Source: Trichobilharzia szidati
Taxonomy: Eukaryota > Platyhelminthes > Trematoda > Strigeidida > Schistosomatidae
Reading direction: 5' to 3'
Length of the DNA: 64,000 nucleotides
NCBI GenBank assembly: GCA_944472155.2
Contig: OX235275.1
Coordinates: forward strand, 56,499,228-56,563,227
Shown one piece after another: positions 55,085 through 64,000 of this stretch; positions within the stretch are counted from its first letter, which is position 1; each line of letters opens with the position of its first letter. The translations under genes were made by a program, and so were the position numbers. Below the pieces are notes generated by a model that was not told the DNA's origin, ran no database searches, and saw nothing but the letters and a program-made list of their open reading frames with translations.

Positions 55085-55400
55085 AGTATATATTATGCAG
55101 TTGGCCATGCTAAAGAAAGCGGCTGCACAAATTTCTTTTGAACACACAGATTTGACATGTACAGAGAAATCCCGATTGACCATACTGCGTGCGTAAAAGT
55201 AGTACTCGTAGACCATGCATGCGAAAGGTTAGGTGAAATACGATAAATAGTTTTAAAAGCTTTGTTAGAGTCAACTTGATGTCCGGTGTCGACGAGATTA
55301 GCTAGTATTGAGCTGCGTGTAGCTTTATTCTGACCTTTTTCAAACCAAGATGGGAGGTGTTCAAACATTCGATGATGAACTTGCCTGATCGTACGCTCAG
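55085..55400 (-). mobile_element. Penelope-like GIY-YIG C-terminal fragment
   Basis: Minus strand: HLPSWFEKGQNKATRSSILANLVDTGHQVDSNKAF (GIY-YIG end), a small frameshifted segment, then SNLCVQKKFVQPLSLAWP. About 91 residues open. Confidence 0.78.
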
Positions 55401-56085
55401 TGTAAATAGCGCCATACTAGCATTTAAACTAGTAAATACACATGCAAAAGGCTATTTTTCTAGTGTCTATGTTTCCCAAATTTTTAGTCAACGGAGGACG
55501 ACATTACGAAATCTATTCATCTCGTTATAAAGACTTAAATATTTAGTAAGTGTTCTTCACAATTATCGCAAAGATTTGTGAGTTATCCGGATTTTTCTCA
55601 CAGCTGAAACTGACTGAACTGTTCAGTGCTACAAGATTTCGACTGATAAAGTGGCCGGAAAAAATTCCCACTTAGAGATATGTATAAGAAAAAATGGTCT
55701 AGAGAAAAGACTTCTTTGACCGATTATATAATTTTTTAACTGTGCATCTTCATTTACATATCACTGTTTTCTTGTGTGTGTGCGTGTGTGTGGATTCAGA
55801 CGGTTTGTCAAGTACAGTAAACAGAAAAGGTAATCATTTTGCAATATCGTTCTCATCGTCAAAACATCTCAGATTAGCGAAGATTGATCAGAATGTGAGT
55901 TTTGCCTAAATACTCCATAAAACGAGAAGAAGACTGTTCAGAAATTTAGTTATTCTTAAGAAAAGCATAGAGAAAAATGTCAATGTAGCAGACGAACAAA
56001 TCAAACAAGAGGTCTTACATATAAGTAAATCAAACCAATGAGAAGAGTCCTTCCTTCCTCGTGGCCAGATGGGTCCATAATGTCT
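55401..56085. other. No gene seen; short (TG)n at 55772-55793
   Basis: Unassigned; a TG-rich tract with one C interruption is the only simple feature. Confidence 0.4.
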
Positions 56086-56089
56086 GGTT

Positions 56090-56360
56090 GAAACGGAAGC
56101 TCATTTATGGTATTGATTGGCCATAGCACTATATCTCGCAAACTGACAGAAGTTAGAATTCAAACTTCATTGAGTTTCAACCCAATGTCTGAATGGTTAA
56201 TCAGCTCACCTCTTAACTTTATTATTATTGTGGTTTCAATCCTGGGTGGCGGGTGCGGACTGATGAAGAGTCGCCAACTAAAACGAAACAGCTATTCACT
56301 ACTCCCGGGTTTTCACTAACTTTCTAGGTGATGTCAATCCTTGATGAGATCTAGGATGAA
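56090..56360 (+). repeat. Family B SINE, diverged
   Basis: Body 'gccatagcactatatctcgc' region, box B relative ggtttcaatcctg (56231-56243), hammerhead segment CTGATGA-AGAGTCGCCAACTAAAAC-GAAACAGC (56260-56293), tail gatgtcaatccttgatgaga. The core CTGATGA and GAAA are present but stem II does not pair well. Confidence 0.65.
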
Positions 56361-57209
56361 AGTCTTCGCCAGTTTTCGTTTCTTCTGAGATTTGAATCCC
56401 ACTTTAACTAGGTAAATTTTCCCATTGTTCAGTAGTAAACGATGAATTGACAACATTAAAGAATAAACACCACGGTTAAATGACCTTGAACCAACCAATC
56501 AGGTCGCCCAGTATTATAAATGAATGCTTTTCATATTCTTCATTGGAAGAATCATCCTGATTCAAGGCAGGGTTGTGGTTAAGATTAAGGTGAAACTTAC
56601 AACGAAGATTATGAAAAGCATCAATATGTAATTCTGAGTGATTTGATTGGTTGTTTCAATGTCATTTGAGTATGGTTTCTATTCTTTTCTGTTACCAAGG
56701 TATTATTATCATTGTAAAGTTTTACTTCTCTTTTCGGCGTGGTTGTGTTCTCTAGGTTGAGTAGCTCATTTGGTAAAGCTTTATTGTTCTCCTCCTAGAC
56801 AAATTCGCTTCAGAGCTTACTACAGTGTGGAGCGAATTGTTGTTTTGGAATTCTTCATGGATGGTGTGTAACTGTCTCTCGTGGTGACTGTGATTCTCTG
56901 TCTTCACAAGTTTTCGTATCTTTGTTTCTATTTGTATTGGTTTGTTCATCTGGTAGTTGACCTTCCAGTCATGTGACCTGTTCCACATTAATTGATAGAT
57001 TTGATTGATATGAATATGTCTGCTGACTGCAGAGTTTTTGGACTACCATGCCTATGACGTCATCATTCCTGCAGAATTCCTAAAGACTGATTTCACCAGC
57101 TGAAGATGTTGTCCCGAAGAAAAAGAACAATGAAGGCTTCTTCTCACTTTAGATTATCCACTGCTCAGATTAAACAATCACATCAAAGACATTCAGCTGA
57201 GCTATCAAA
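56361..57209. other. Unassigned
   Basis: A minus-strand 78-codon frame at 56752-56988 has no motif that I recognise. No repeat match found. Confidence 0.35.
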
Positions 57210-57465
57210 CCGTACAGGTTTGATTATGAGCTGACATCAGTTAGAGAACCAGTAGAAAACCATAAAGGAGTACTGGACAAGGTTGCAAAGCGACTTCGTA
57301 GACCATTTAGTCACTGGAAGGATCTGGGTTCGAACCCCTCTGGGTGTGTATTGCTAGAAAGTCTCAAACTAGGACGAAACAGCTGCCTAGTATTCTCAGG
57401 TTTTTCAGTAATACTCTAACACATGTAACCAATGAAACACCTACAAAGCAACACTTCTACTATTC
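57210..57465 (+). repeat. Family B SINE, internally deleted
   Basis: Inverted tail (gagctgacatcagttagaga), short body, box B gggttcgaacccc (57327-57339), hammerhead segment (TTGCTAGAAAGTCTC...GGACGAAACAGCTG) and short tail. 37 bp before the next exon's acceptor. Confidence 0.75.
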
Positions 57466-57502
57466 TTAATCTATCCCCCCCCGTCTTTTTTATATTCTTC
57501 AG

Positions 57503-57803
57503 CCTGGTGATGAAACAGGTGGGCCGTTAACTCTTCAAGTACCCCAATGGGGTACAAATGTTCCTGGTAATATTGATTCTTCATTTCATCAAACAGACAA
57601 TATGAATTCTGTAGATAATTTATTAAAGAAGCCTCATTTACATACATTCAGTTCTAATGGTCGTTATTTGTCAAATGAATATGAAGGGGATATGGATCAT
57701 AATTATGATGATGATATGTCGTATGAATGTGATTCAGTTGATGAAGAAACTCGTACAACACGAAGTTCATCTGAAGCATCCAATTATGTTATTCTACCAA
57801 CAA
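57503..57803 (+). CDS. Junctophilin exon: divergent region, part 1
   Basis: Internal exon, 301 bp; acceptor tatattcttcag, donor gtaagc at 57804. Starts in phase 0 (follows the previous exon's end) and ends with one base of a codon. Encodes PGDETGGPLTLQVPQWGTN, KKPHLHTFSSNGRYLSNE, an acidic Asp/Tyr-rich part (DMDHNYDDDMSYE) and TRTTRSSSEASNYVILPT. This is the poorly conserved divergent region between helix and membrane anchor, so identity rests on phase, splice sites, codon pattern and position rather than on a motif. Confidence 0.82.
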
Positions 57804-57917
57804 GTAAGCTTTATGTATTTAGTAATTTTTACTCTTATCCGATGCAAAATGTTGGCGGAGGACAGTAGACCATTGCTTAGCGTTTATGTATGATAAACTA
57901 ACAGAAACCATTTAACT

Positions 57918-58175
57918 GAATTTTAGATTTTCCCATCGATTGATTCAACCGAAGTGCTCGGTCTCAAGTTGACACGTTTGCTTCTTGTGCAGATGCTTCG
58001 ACGATGTCTGGGGATGTAATTAGAATTTGAAACTATAAGCACTGGGTTCGAGCCTCGGTGGGAACATCATCACTCACTGGGGAATGCAGGCGCATCCAGA
58101 TGATGAGTCCCAAATAGGACGAAATGCACATTCTGGATTCCACTGCTAGTCACCAAACACCAATTAAATTTTAAC
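57918..58175 (+). repeat. Family A (Sm-alpha-like) element
   Basis: The left end (gaattttagattttcccatc) equals the terminal repeat of the fold-back copy at 29.6 kb; a deletion joins it to the tRNA-like head's second half (box B gggttcgagcc near 58044), then the hammerhead and tail ccaattaaattttaa. No right inverted end. Confidence 0.82.
58088..58142 (+). ncRNA. Hammerhead ribozyme, one core change
   Basis: Stem I ATCCAG/CTGGAT complete; core ATGATGA at 58100-58106 (C3 to A); stem II GTCCCAAATAGGAC intact; GAAA at 58121-58124; triplet ATT before CTGGAT. Only the C3 change stands against activity. Confidence 0.75.
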
Positions 58176-58254
58176 GGAAACCATCGTTAGAAAAGGAGAA
58201 TTCTCTTTCTGAGTTAGTCAACGAATATCAGAGTATGATCAAAAGCTTAAGGCC

Positions 58255-58590
58255 TGGTAAAAAGCATTTTCAATGGGCCAATTCAGACTTTCATCAGAGT
58301 CTGCCTTCTCTAGATATTGAAGATTAGATAGCTGGTGAGGGAGGATGAGAATCAAGCAGCTCTGATAGACAGTCAACCAACCGAGAACCTAATACTCAAA
58401 AAATGTGAGGAAGGAAATAGGGATGGATGAGACACTTTCTGAGAAGACCGTTGAGTGAAATCACGTGACAGGTTCTCAAGTGGGAACTGAATGGGAAATG
58501 ACCAGTTAAACGTCACTTAGAGGATAACATGGAGGAGCTCATGTGAGGAGCAACTGAAAGTTTATGGGCTGTCTGAGCTGAGTCATATAG
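58255..58590 (+). mobile_element. RTE (SR2-like) LINE 3' fragment
   Basis: Follows the RTE end pattern: ctgagaagaccgttgagtga, caggttctcaagtgggaact, gaggagctcatgtgaggagc, aactgaaagtttatgggctg (compare 35745-35890). Frames broken, no tail. Confidence 0.65.
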
Positions 58591-58594
58591 GGTA

Positions 58595-58760
58595 ACTCAC
58601 TAGTGCAACCGACCCCAGACGAGCCAAACTACGGTGGTGTTTAGATCTGGCTCACAAGCAAGCACTACTCACTGATATGAGAGGTATACAGCTGCTCATC
58701 TAAATCAATCGGTAGTATACAGTTTTATGCATGTCAATGACAGTACTCATATTACTTTGA
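58595..58760. repeat. Family E fragment
   Basis: CAGACGAGCCAAACTACGG at 58628 is a decayed version of the core at 18366; the tail ctgctcatctaaatcaatcg with tagtatacagttttatgca matches other copies. Confidence 0.5.
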
Positions 58761-58831
58761 AACTTTGTTTATATGATCTGCATTATTTCTTATCCTATGG
58801 TTTTATTAGTAGCAAAGTTTTGTAAGTAAAT

Positions 58832-59132
58832 TGTTATCACAGGGACCAGGCAACAGATCGCTTATTCAGAAAATCAACAGATATTTATAGATTTTTTATG
58901 TACATTATTGTCAGCGGAGAAGCAACGTCTTCTGATTGCTTGTTTTCTTACTCAATGTTATTCTGTCATCTCTTTGTGGCCGTTTCTTCCGAAGGTCAGA
59001 CCATATATCTACGATTCGTATCCGCCCACGCAAAGTCTTCGTCCTTGTTTTTTTCATGACCAAGATTTGGGACGTAAACATTGACGTAAATTGCTATCTA
59101 CCAATTTTGGCTAGCAGACAGCTCTCATCACA
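58832..59132 (-). mobile_element. Solo LTR, decayed
   Basis: Minus strand from tgtgatgagagctgtctgct to the end (...ctggtccctgtgataaca). Same family as 59557-59849 and 61834-62188. No TSD visible. Confidence 0.8.
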
Positions 59133-59552
59133 ACCTTTGTATCATTCCTATCATACGTGTTAGGTGTAGAATCAGTGAACAAAAGAGGATTCAATGATTA
59201 ACCTTCTCCTCTAACCACCTTTATCACTTTTTGGAATTGTAATTCTGTTCCATCGTGCTGTGTGAATGTATGTTAGCACATGTACTGGCGATTGCTGTTT
59301 GTTCTCTTGGCTACTCATGTGTCACGGCAATTCATTCTATGATGGAATTGTACTTTATTACAATGTTTGAATTATATTCTTATGCCAGACTGCAAGACGC
59401 TACCGAATCATAAAGAAAATAAAAGAAAGATTCAGCGAAGAAAATTTTCTTTATCGACAAAATCATCTTCACAGACTGGCTGTACAGTCGTATTTATATT
59501 TACCAAAAATGTATAGTAGTCCATTCCTGAGTGATAGGAGGTGATATAATTC
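59133..59552. other. Mostly unassigned; Penelope 3' end at 59415-59515
   Basis: 59425-59510 (gcgaagaaaattttctttat, actggctgtacagtcgtatt) matches the Penelope 3' ends at 38535 and 50535. Confidence 0.5.
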
Positions 59553-59556
59553 ATAT

Positions 59557-59849
59557 TGTGGTGAGAGCTGGCTGCTAGCCAAAGTTGGTAGACAGTAATT
59601 GACGTCAGTGTTTATGTCCCCAATATTGGTGGTGAGAAAATAAGAACAAAGGTGGATACAGTTAGCATATAGATGATCTGACACAGCCACAAAGAAATGC
59701 AAAGTTAACTTTCTGTGAGAAACAACCAATCAAAAGACTATATTTTCTACTAACAATAATCTACAAAAATGTACATTAAAATCTATAAATATATGTTGAT
59801 TTTCCTTAATAAACGATATGTTGCCTGGCCCTTGTCTTCTGTTGTTACA
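59557..59849 (+). mobile_element. Solo LTR with 4-bp TSD
   Basis: TG...CA boundaries (tgtggtgagagctggctgct ... tcttctgttgttaca) and TSD atat at 59553-59556 and 59850-59853. AATAAA polyadenylation signal near 59808 fixes the orientation. 293 bp. Confidence 0.88.
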
Positions 59850-60109
59850 ATATAATTACTCAGAAGTGGCATTAGAAGTAAAGATAAAAGTTGTAAATCA
59901 CGTAGTACTCAACGACACAAAGGAAGAAAGCGTTAGAAACTTGATAAGGTTAAAATTGTTACTGACTGAGAAGAAAGGTGGTAGTTGAGTGTGTATTGAA
60001 CAAGTGTGAAGAGGGTGTGAGAATGACAACAGTGAATTAATCATTCAAATAAAAGTAAACTAAAAGTAAAATTGGAAATTAACAAATACAAAATAAAATT
60101 TTTTACAGG

Positions 60110-60325
60110 GAACGACTAGTGAAGATGTTAAGACCATAGTAGAATAAGAGGCTGGACAAACGTTTTTTGAATACAGAGTTCGGGGTTGTATTGACGAATT
60201 GCCAGCGCCTCCGCCATACACAAATGCCGAAACCTGACGCCCTTTGTACCATTTGGCCTCACTTGTAAAAAAGAAATTTTATTTTGATACGGAATCATGC
60301 TACGGTCTACGACAAGCAAAATATT
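60110..60325 (-). mobile_element. Penelope-like C-terminal fragment
   Basis: Minus strand: RPNGTKGVRFRHLCMAEALAIRQYNPELCIQKTFVQPLILL, the end of the GIY-YIG ORF as at 29385 and 55120. Confidence 0.7.
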
Positions 60326-60339
60326 AAGTCATATCATCC

Positions 60340-61385
60340 TGGAGAGACTAAAAGATGAATTGGATGCAGAACTCTGCCCACCGTGATCAAGCTGAATGGC
60401 AACTCTACGCATCATCATCATCCCAGGACAAAGCATAGAATGGCAGTCAAACCGCTCCATACCTCAATTTCATCGACACCGTTGACCAAGAAGTAATTTG
60501 GAAACCACTTCATAACCATGGTGCGCTGGAAATCTGGAAATCAACCTCATTCAACAGCTGGTTATATGACAATGTCACATATCAAGTAATCCACAATGTA
60601 AAACTCAGCGGAGTCTTTGAATTGAAGACGGATGTAATACAACGCTGCCTACAGTCATCGACAATATTCCTAATCGTGGTGGACTGGATTATTCCTGGGA
60701 CTGTGGGAAGTGAGATGACAGAAACAAACTTGACAGATAAGCAGACTGTAGAAGATATGGATTTCGCTGGCAGTTTATATCTAATGTCACACAAACTCGA
60801 TAACTTGTAGACGAAAACCAGCAAGTTAAAAGAAGAGGCAGTCAGCGAAGACAGAACTCCAGGAAGCATCATTTCATCTACAGGCGCGGTCACTGATGGA
60901 AATGTCAAAGTCAGCCAGGATCGTAAAGGCATGACAAACTTTCATCACTCTAAGACAAGTTCGGAAATCTTTTTCAGTCAGAAAAAAAGGGCAGAATTCA
61001 GATTTTGCAAAACATCAATATTAAGTAAGTCATTTCTTCTAAATGGGTCAGAATCTTGGTGCTTGAGCCACAAAAGACGTTTCCAATGGGCTACTGCAGA
61101 CATTTGTCAACAGCTGCCTTCGCTGCAGAAATAATTAGCAACAAGAAACTATGGAAACAAACGAATCAAGAACATATTGCTCAACAAATATTGAAAAGAA
61201 AATAAGGATGTATCGAACACATGCTAAGGAGACCGTCGAGTGAGATCCCGAGCCAGGCCATGGCTAGAGTGACAGATGGATTGGAAACGACTAGTTGCAC
61301 GTGACTTCGAAAGTGATATGGAAGGGATTGTGCAAGAAGTAGGTGAAAGACTATGGGTAGTTGTGGGACCAGCTAAAGAGAGACT
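60340..61385 (+). mobile_element. RTE (SR2-like) LINE fragment
   Basis: Starts at the motif A region (aatggcagtcaaaccgctcc, PYLNFIDTVDQEVIWKPLHNHG at 60460-60520), continues with NSWLYDNVTYQVIHNVKLSGVFELKTDVIQRC, VEDMDFAGSLYLMSH (motif C, FADD changed to FAGS) and the C-terminus to 61380. Frames mostly broken. Confidence 0.8.
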
Positions 61386-61387
61386 CA

Positions 61388-61540
61388 GAGAGACCTTCCG
61401 GTTACAGGGCGAGCTAGCTGTAACCATTAGGCCACTGGTACCGTATCCAATGGCCAGTCCATGAATTCCACCTTCTTCCAATTCACGAAATAGCGCGACT
61501 GAGACTAGCCAAGGTCATCAGCGAGTATTTTCTTTATTTT
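61388..61540 (-). repeat. Family B SINE body fragment
   Basis: gaccttccggttacagggcg ... ccagtccatgaattccacct ... aattcacgaaatagcgcgac matches the body and tRNA-like part on the minus strand. Tail and hammerhead missing. Confidence 0.7.
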
Positions 61541-61833
61541 TCTTCAATTATCTATTACGTAATGAACCTGAACGCTCACTTATTCCTCAATTACTCTTCA
61601 TTTTTCTAGAATTGTGCATGATACAATCCACTTGTTGTAAGCATTTTTACTCTTTCTACAGTGTGTATTAATTTTCTGCGTTAATTATCACTATCGTCTG
61701 ACATGTTGATACTAACTAATTATTGTTAACAAACATATCGCCGCTAAAGATTGGTAAAATGTTTTGTATTGTAATAAAAATGCTAATATATTTTAGAGTA
61801 TAGCCAGGCAGAGAAAGAGATGTGGATCAATAC

Positions 61834-62188
61834 TGAAACGACAGAAGACAAGGGCCAGGCAGCAGCTTATTTATTGAGGAAATCAAGAGATATTTATAGA
61901 TTTTATGTACATTATCATTAGCGTTACTGTTAGCAGAGAAGCAACGTCTTCTGACTGCTCGTTTTCCTGCTCAAGGTTATTCTGTCATCGCTTTGTTGCC
62001 GTTTCTTAGACAGTCCGATGATATGTATTTGTGAATCGTATCCGTCCACCTTAACTCTGCTGTGATTGGTTGTTGGGTTCCCCAAGGTTAGGCTTTGTCC
62101 TTGTTTTTCTGACAACCCCGATTTGAGACGGAAACATTGACGTAAATTGCTGTCTACCAATTTTGGCTAGCAGACAGCTCTCACCACA
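61834..62188 (-). mobile_element. Solo LTR with 4-bp TSD
   Basis: Boundaries tgaaacgacagaagacaagg ... gacagctctcaccaca; perfect TSD atac at 61830-61833 and 62189-62192. 355 bp, the longest copy. AATAAA on the minus strand near 61875. It lies 67 bp before the exon at 62256. Confidence 0.9.
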
Positions 62189-62255
62189 ATACTTTTGCCT
62201 TTTTAAATGTTTAAATGGGATTTTTTCTCTTTTTTTCATATCTCCCATACTTTAG

Positions 62256-62650
62256 TTGACATGCTTAAACCTCCATCAGAACTTCCAGTAGTCCCGCTGA
62301 ATAAATTAATGTCAAATACAGCAGTTATGGATGATCACTTTGGTCAATATAAAATAACACCGAAACGATCGCCTACTTTAAATGATGAAATTCAATGGCC
62401 AACAGAAAGACTCATACAACCTCGAAATGTAAACACTTTGAAGTCTTCTATGCACTCGCCAGATGCCTTCAACACAGAACTCTTAAGCGGTTATGATGGG
62501 AAAACATCAACATATCCGCATACAGATGAAATGCCTGAAACTGGCAGAGGACTTGTACGACGTAGAACATTACCAGGATTTTCAACACAACCTCCACTGG
62601 ATTTAAGTAAATGTTCTAATTTACCAACACTTAAAGAAAATGGAATAGCC
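62256..62650 (+). CDS. Junctophilin exon: divergent region, part 2
   Basis: Internal exon, 395 bp; acceptor cccatactttag, donor gtaagt at 62651. Two bases complete the codon split by the previous exon (a + tt = Ile) and it ends in phase 0. Peptide: DMLKPPSELPVVPLNKLM, DEIQWPTERLIQPRNVN, GYDGKTSTYPHTDEMPETG and RGLVRRRTLPGFSTQPPLDL. Proline- and Ser/Thr-rich, part of the divergent region; no membrane segment yet. The C-terminal ER/SR anchor should be in a later exon to the right of the window. Confidence 0.82.
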
Positions 62651-62704
62651 GTAAGTGTTGATAGTTTACGTTATTGTTATTATTATAGTTATTCTGTCAC
62701 AAAC

Positions 62705-62895
62705 CACCACCAGTTGGAGATCATTAAGGACCGGAGTGCATTAGACACCTGATTCGTATTATTTTGGGATTCTTCATCAGAGAGCACCCATAGCTCCTCC
62801 AGGGAGTCTGATCAGTAACCTTCAGCTTCCAAGGTGAATGTAGTTGACCATCCATTCATTTTGGGGTAAAATTCGATGACCAGTGAATTCTGACC
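62705..62895 (-). repeat. Family B SINE, strongly decayed
   Basis: 'ttttgggattcttcatcagagagcaccc' parallels the minus-strand hammerhead segment and 'cagtaaccttcagcttccaaggtgaa' the tRNA-like part. Low similarity. Confidence 0.4.
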
Positions 62896-62974
62896 ATTGA
62901 CTCCGATGGACAAGCACTTCACCCTGACATGTTGGACGCTACTAGCCACAACTTCTCAATACAGATTCAGGATA

Positions 62975-63770
62975 TCTATGCAATCACCATATGATCTAAC
63001 CATTTCAATGTCTGTTAACTCTCAACTTGACTGTATTAAGACAAACAACTTTCTATCAGAAATTAGCAAATGGTCTTCGTCTAACGGCCTTAAACTTAAT
63101 CCTTCCAAATGTCAGACTGTTAATTTCAGTTTCCGATGTAAACGAAAGTTAAATGAAGCCGTTGGTTCCTATGACCCTTGCAAAATCGATGATACTGATA
63201 TAGAAAGCAAGTCTGAAGTTAAGTATCTTGGATTAATTCTCTCTTCTGACCTATCCTGGTCCTCTCATGTCTTAGCGATTTCTAAAAGAAAATTTCGTTT
63301 GACTCTTTACATTAAGAAGTTAAGGCACTCAGGCATAACTCAACCTCTCCTCTTACAGCTTATCAACTCGTGTATTTTACCTATTCTTCTTTACTGTTCA
63401 CCCTTATTCTTTCCTGGATTGCTTAAAAAGGACTGTCATACTTCGTAGAACTCTGAAGAATGTCAGTAGGACGAGTGGTATCCCATTGGGCCACATCGTT
63501 GGCATTGTCACTGATAGGCATTTGATGTCATGCAACAAATTCGCTAAAGGAATTTTGTCAGACTCTGAGCACCCACTCTACCCGCAGCTCCAACCTTGTG
63601 TATCCTCAAGTAAAACAAGAAGTCTTTTCAGAAGAATTTATGCACGTACGTCTAAGTATAAAAATTCCACTATACCATATTTAGCACGTACTTTATGTGA
63701 TGAAAATAGAGTCAGAAATGAACTAACTAACCTTCTTAGCACTACTAAATAAACCATTTCCTTCGCACTT
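62975..63770 (+). mobile_element. CR1-like LINE fragment, RT C-terminal part
   Basis: Open at 62897-63448: MSVNSQLDCIKTNNFLSEIS, KWSSSNGLKLNPSKCQTVNF, VKYLGLILSSDLSWSSHVLA, RLTLYIKKLRHSGITQPLLL, FPGLLKKDC; then frameshift and 63486-63752 to the ORF end. Same family as 13065-15150 and 3446-4490. One frameshift near 63440. Confidence 0.9.
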
Positions 63771-64000
63771 AAAGCATCATACTTTATTGCTATTGTATTT
63801 CTTATATTTATAATCCTCTCAATGTTTTCGTTTTGTTTATTTTTTTCATAAGTGTGGACATAATTTTAAGCTGTATTATGACTGTTAATTTTGTAATTCC
63901 CCTCACTATACTATATCAACAGAACATTAGACCCAATAATCTCTAACATGCTAAAGTTCCCAAACTGAATCGACAATACCGTTTGAAACAAACTCACTGT
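63771..64000. other. CR1-like 3' flank and unassigned DNA
   Basis: Non-coding, T-rich; no further exon visible before the window end. Confidence 0.4.

Noticed and set aside
56752..56988. Minus-strand frame as a gene or Penelope part
   Set aside because: No GIY-YIG or RT motif could be seen; left unassigned.
58936..59163. Open frame of 75 codons
   Set aside because: It falls in a solo LTR; no protein motif.
1..64000. CRISPR arrays, operons, bacterial promoters
   Set aside because: The window is a metazoan gene with spliceosomal introns; repeats are dispersed retroelements and not regularly spaced.

Overview
This is a eukaryotic window, AT-rich and intron-dominated, almost certainly from a blood fluke (Schistosoma or a close schistosomatid trematode). 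The reasons are tRNA-like retroposons carrying a hammerhead ribozyme (the Sm-alpha type), many Penelope-like elements with GIY-YIG domains, RTE/SR2-like and CR1-like LINE fragments, and small exons separated by introns of 4-13 kb. I cannot fix the species from sequence alone.

One host gene is supported: a junctophilin on the + strand. Six internal exons were placed by homology and splice sites (27256-27956, 40519-40862, 45127-45245, 50100-50452, 57503-57803, 62256-62650). Reading phases agree across all five junctions. Together they give about 737 codons: the end of the first MORN block, the low-complexity joining region, two more MORN repeats, the long alpha-helical region with a poly-Gln insertion, and the start of the divergent region. 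The exon(s) with the N-terminal MORN repeats and the C-terminal membrane anchor were not found and probably lie outside the window. Exons cover about 3.5% of the window.

The rest is intron or upstream DNA packed with mobile elements. (1) SINE family B: a monomer of about 426 bp with a tRNA-like Pol III promoter, a hammerhead-like motif, a 3' tail repeated at the 5' end, and fold-back ends; several copies have 8-13 bp target-site duplications (TSDs). (2) Family A: Sm-alpha-like hammerhead elements. (3) Family E: an unclassified repeat with a hammerhead-like core almost lacking stem II. (4) Family C: tRNA SINEs, one subfamily of which shares its 3' tail with the RTE LINE. (5) Family D: a second tRNA SINE. 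(6) Penelope-like elements of several subfamilies. (7) RTE, CR1-like and another LINE clade, one copy with a nearly intact reverse transcriptase. (8) Solo LTRs with 4-bp TSDs.

Region by region: 1-27 kb is repeats only, including a 2-kb CR1-like LINE at 13-15 kb and Penelope copies at 9-12, 17 and 21-23 kb. 27-28 kb is the first junctophilin exon. 28-40 kb is one 12.6-kb intron with a Penelope element, hammerhead elements, an inverted duplication partner and a telomere-like tract. 40-64 kb holds the remaining exons spaced every 4-7 kb, with nested insertions between them. Most similar is the observation that families A, B and E share one layout (tRNA-like or unknown 5' part, hammerhead core, tail, inverted tail), which is the most unusual system here.
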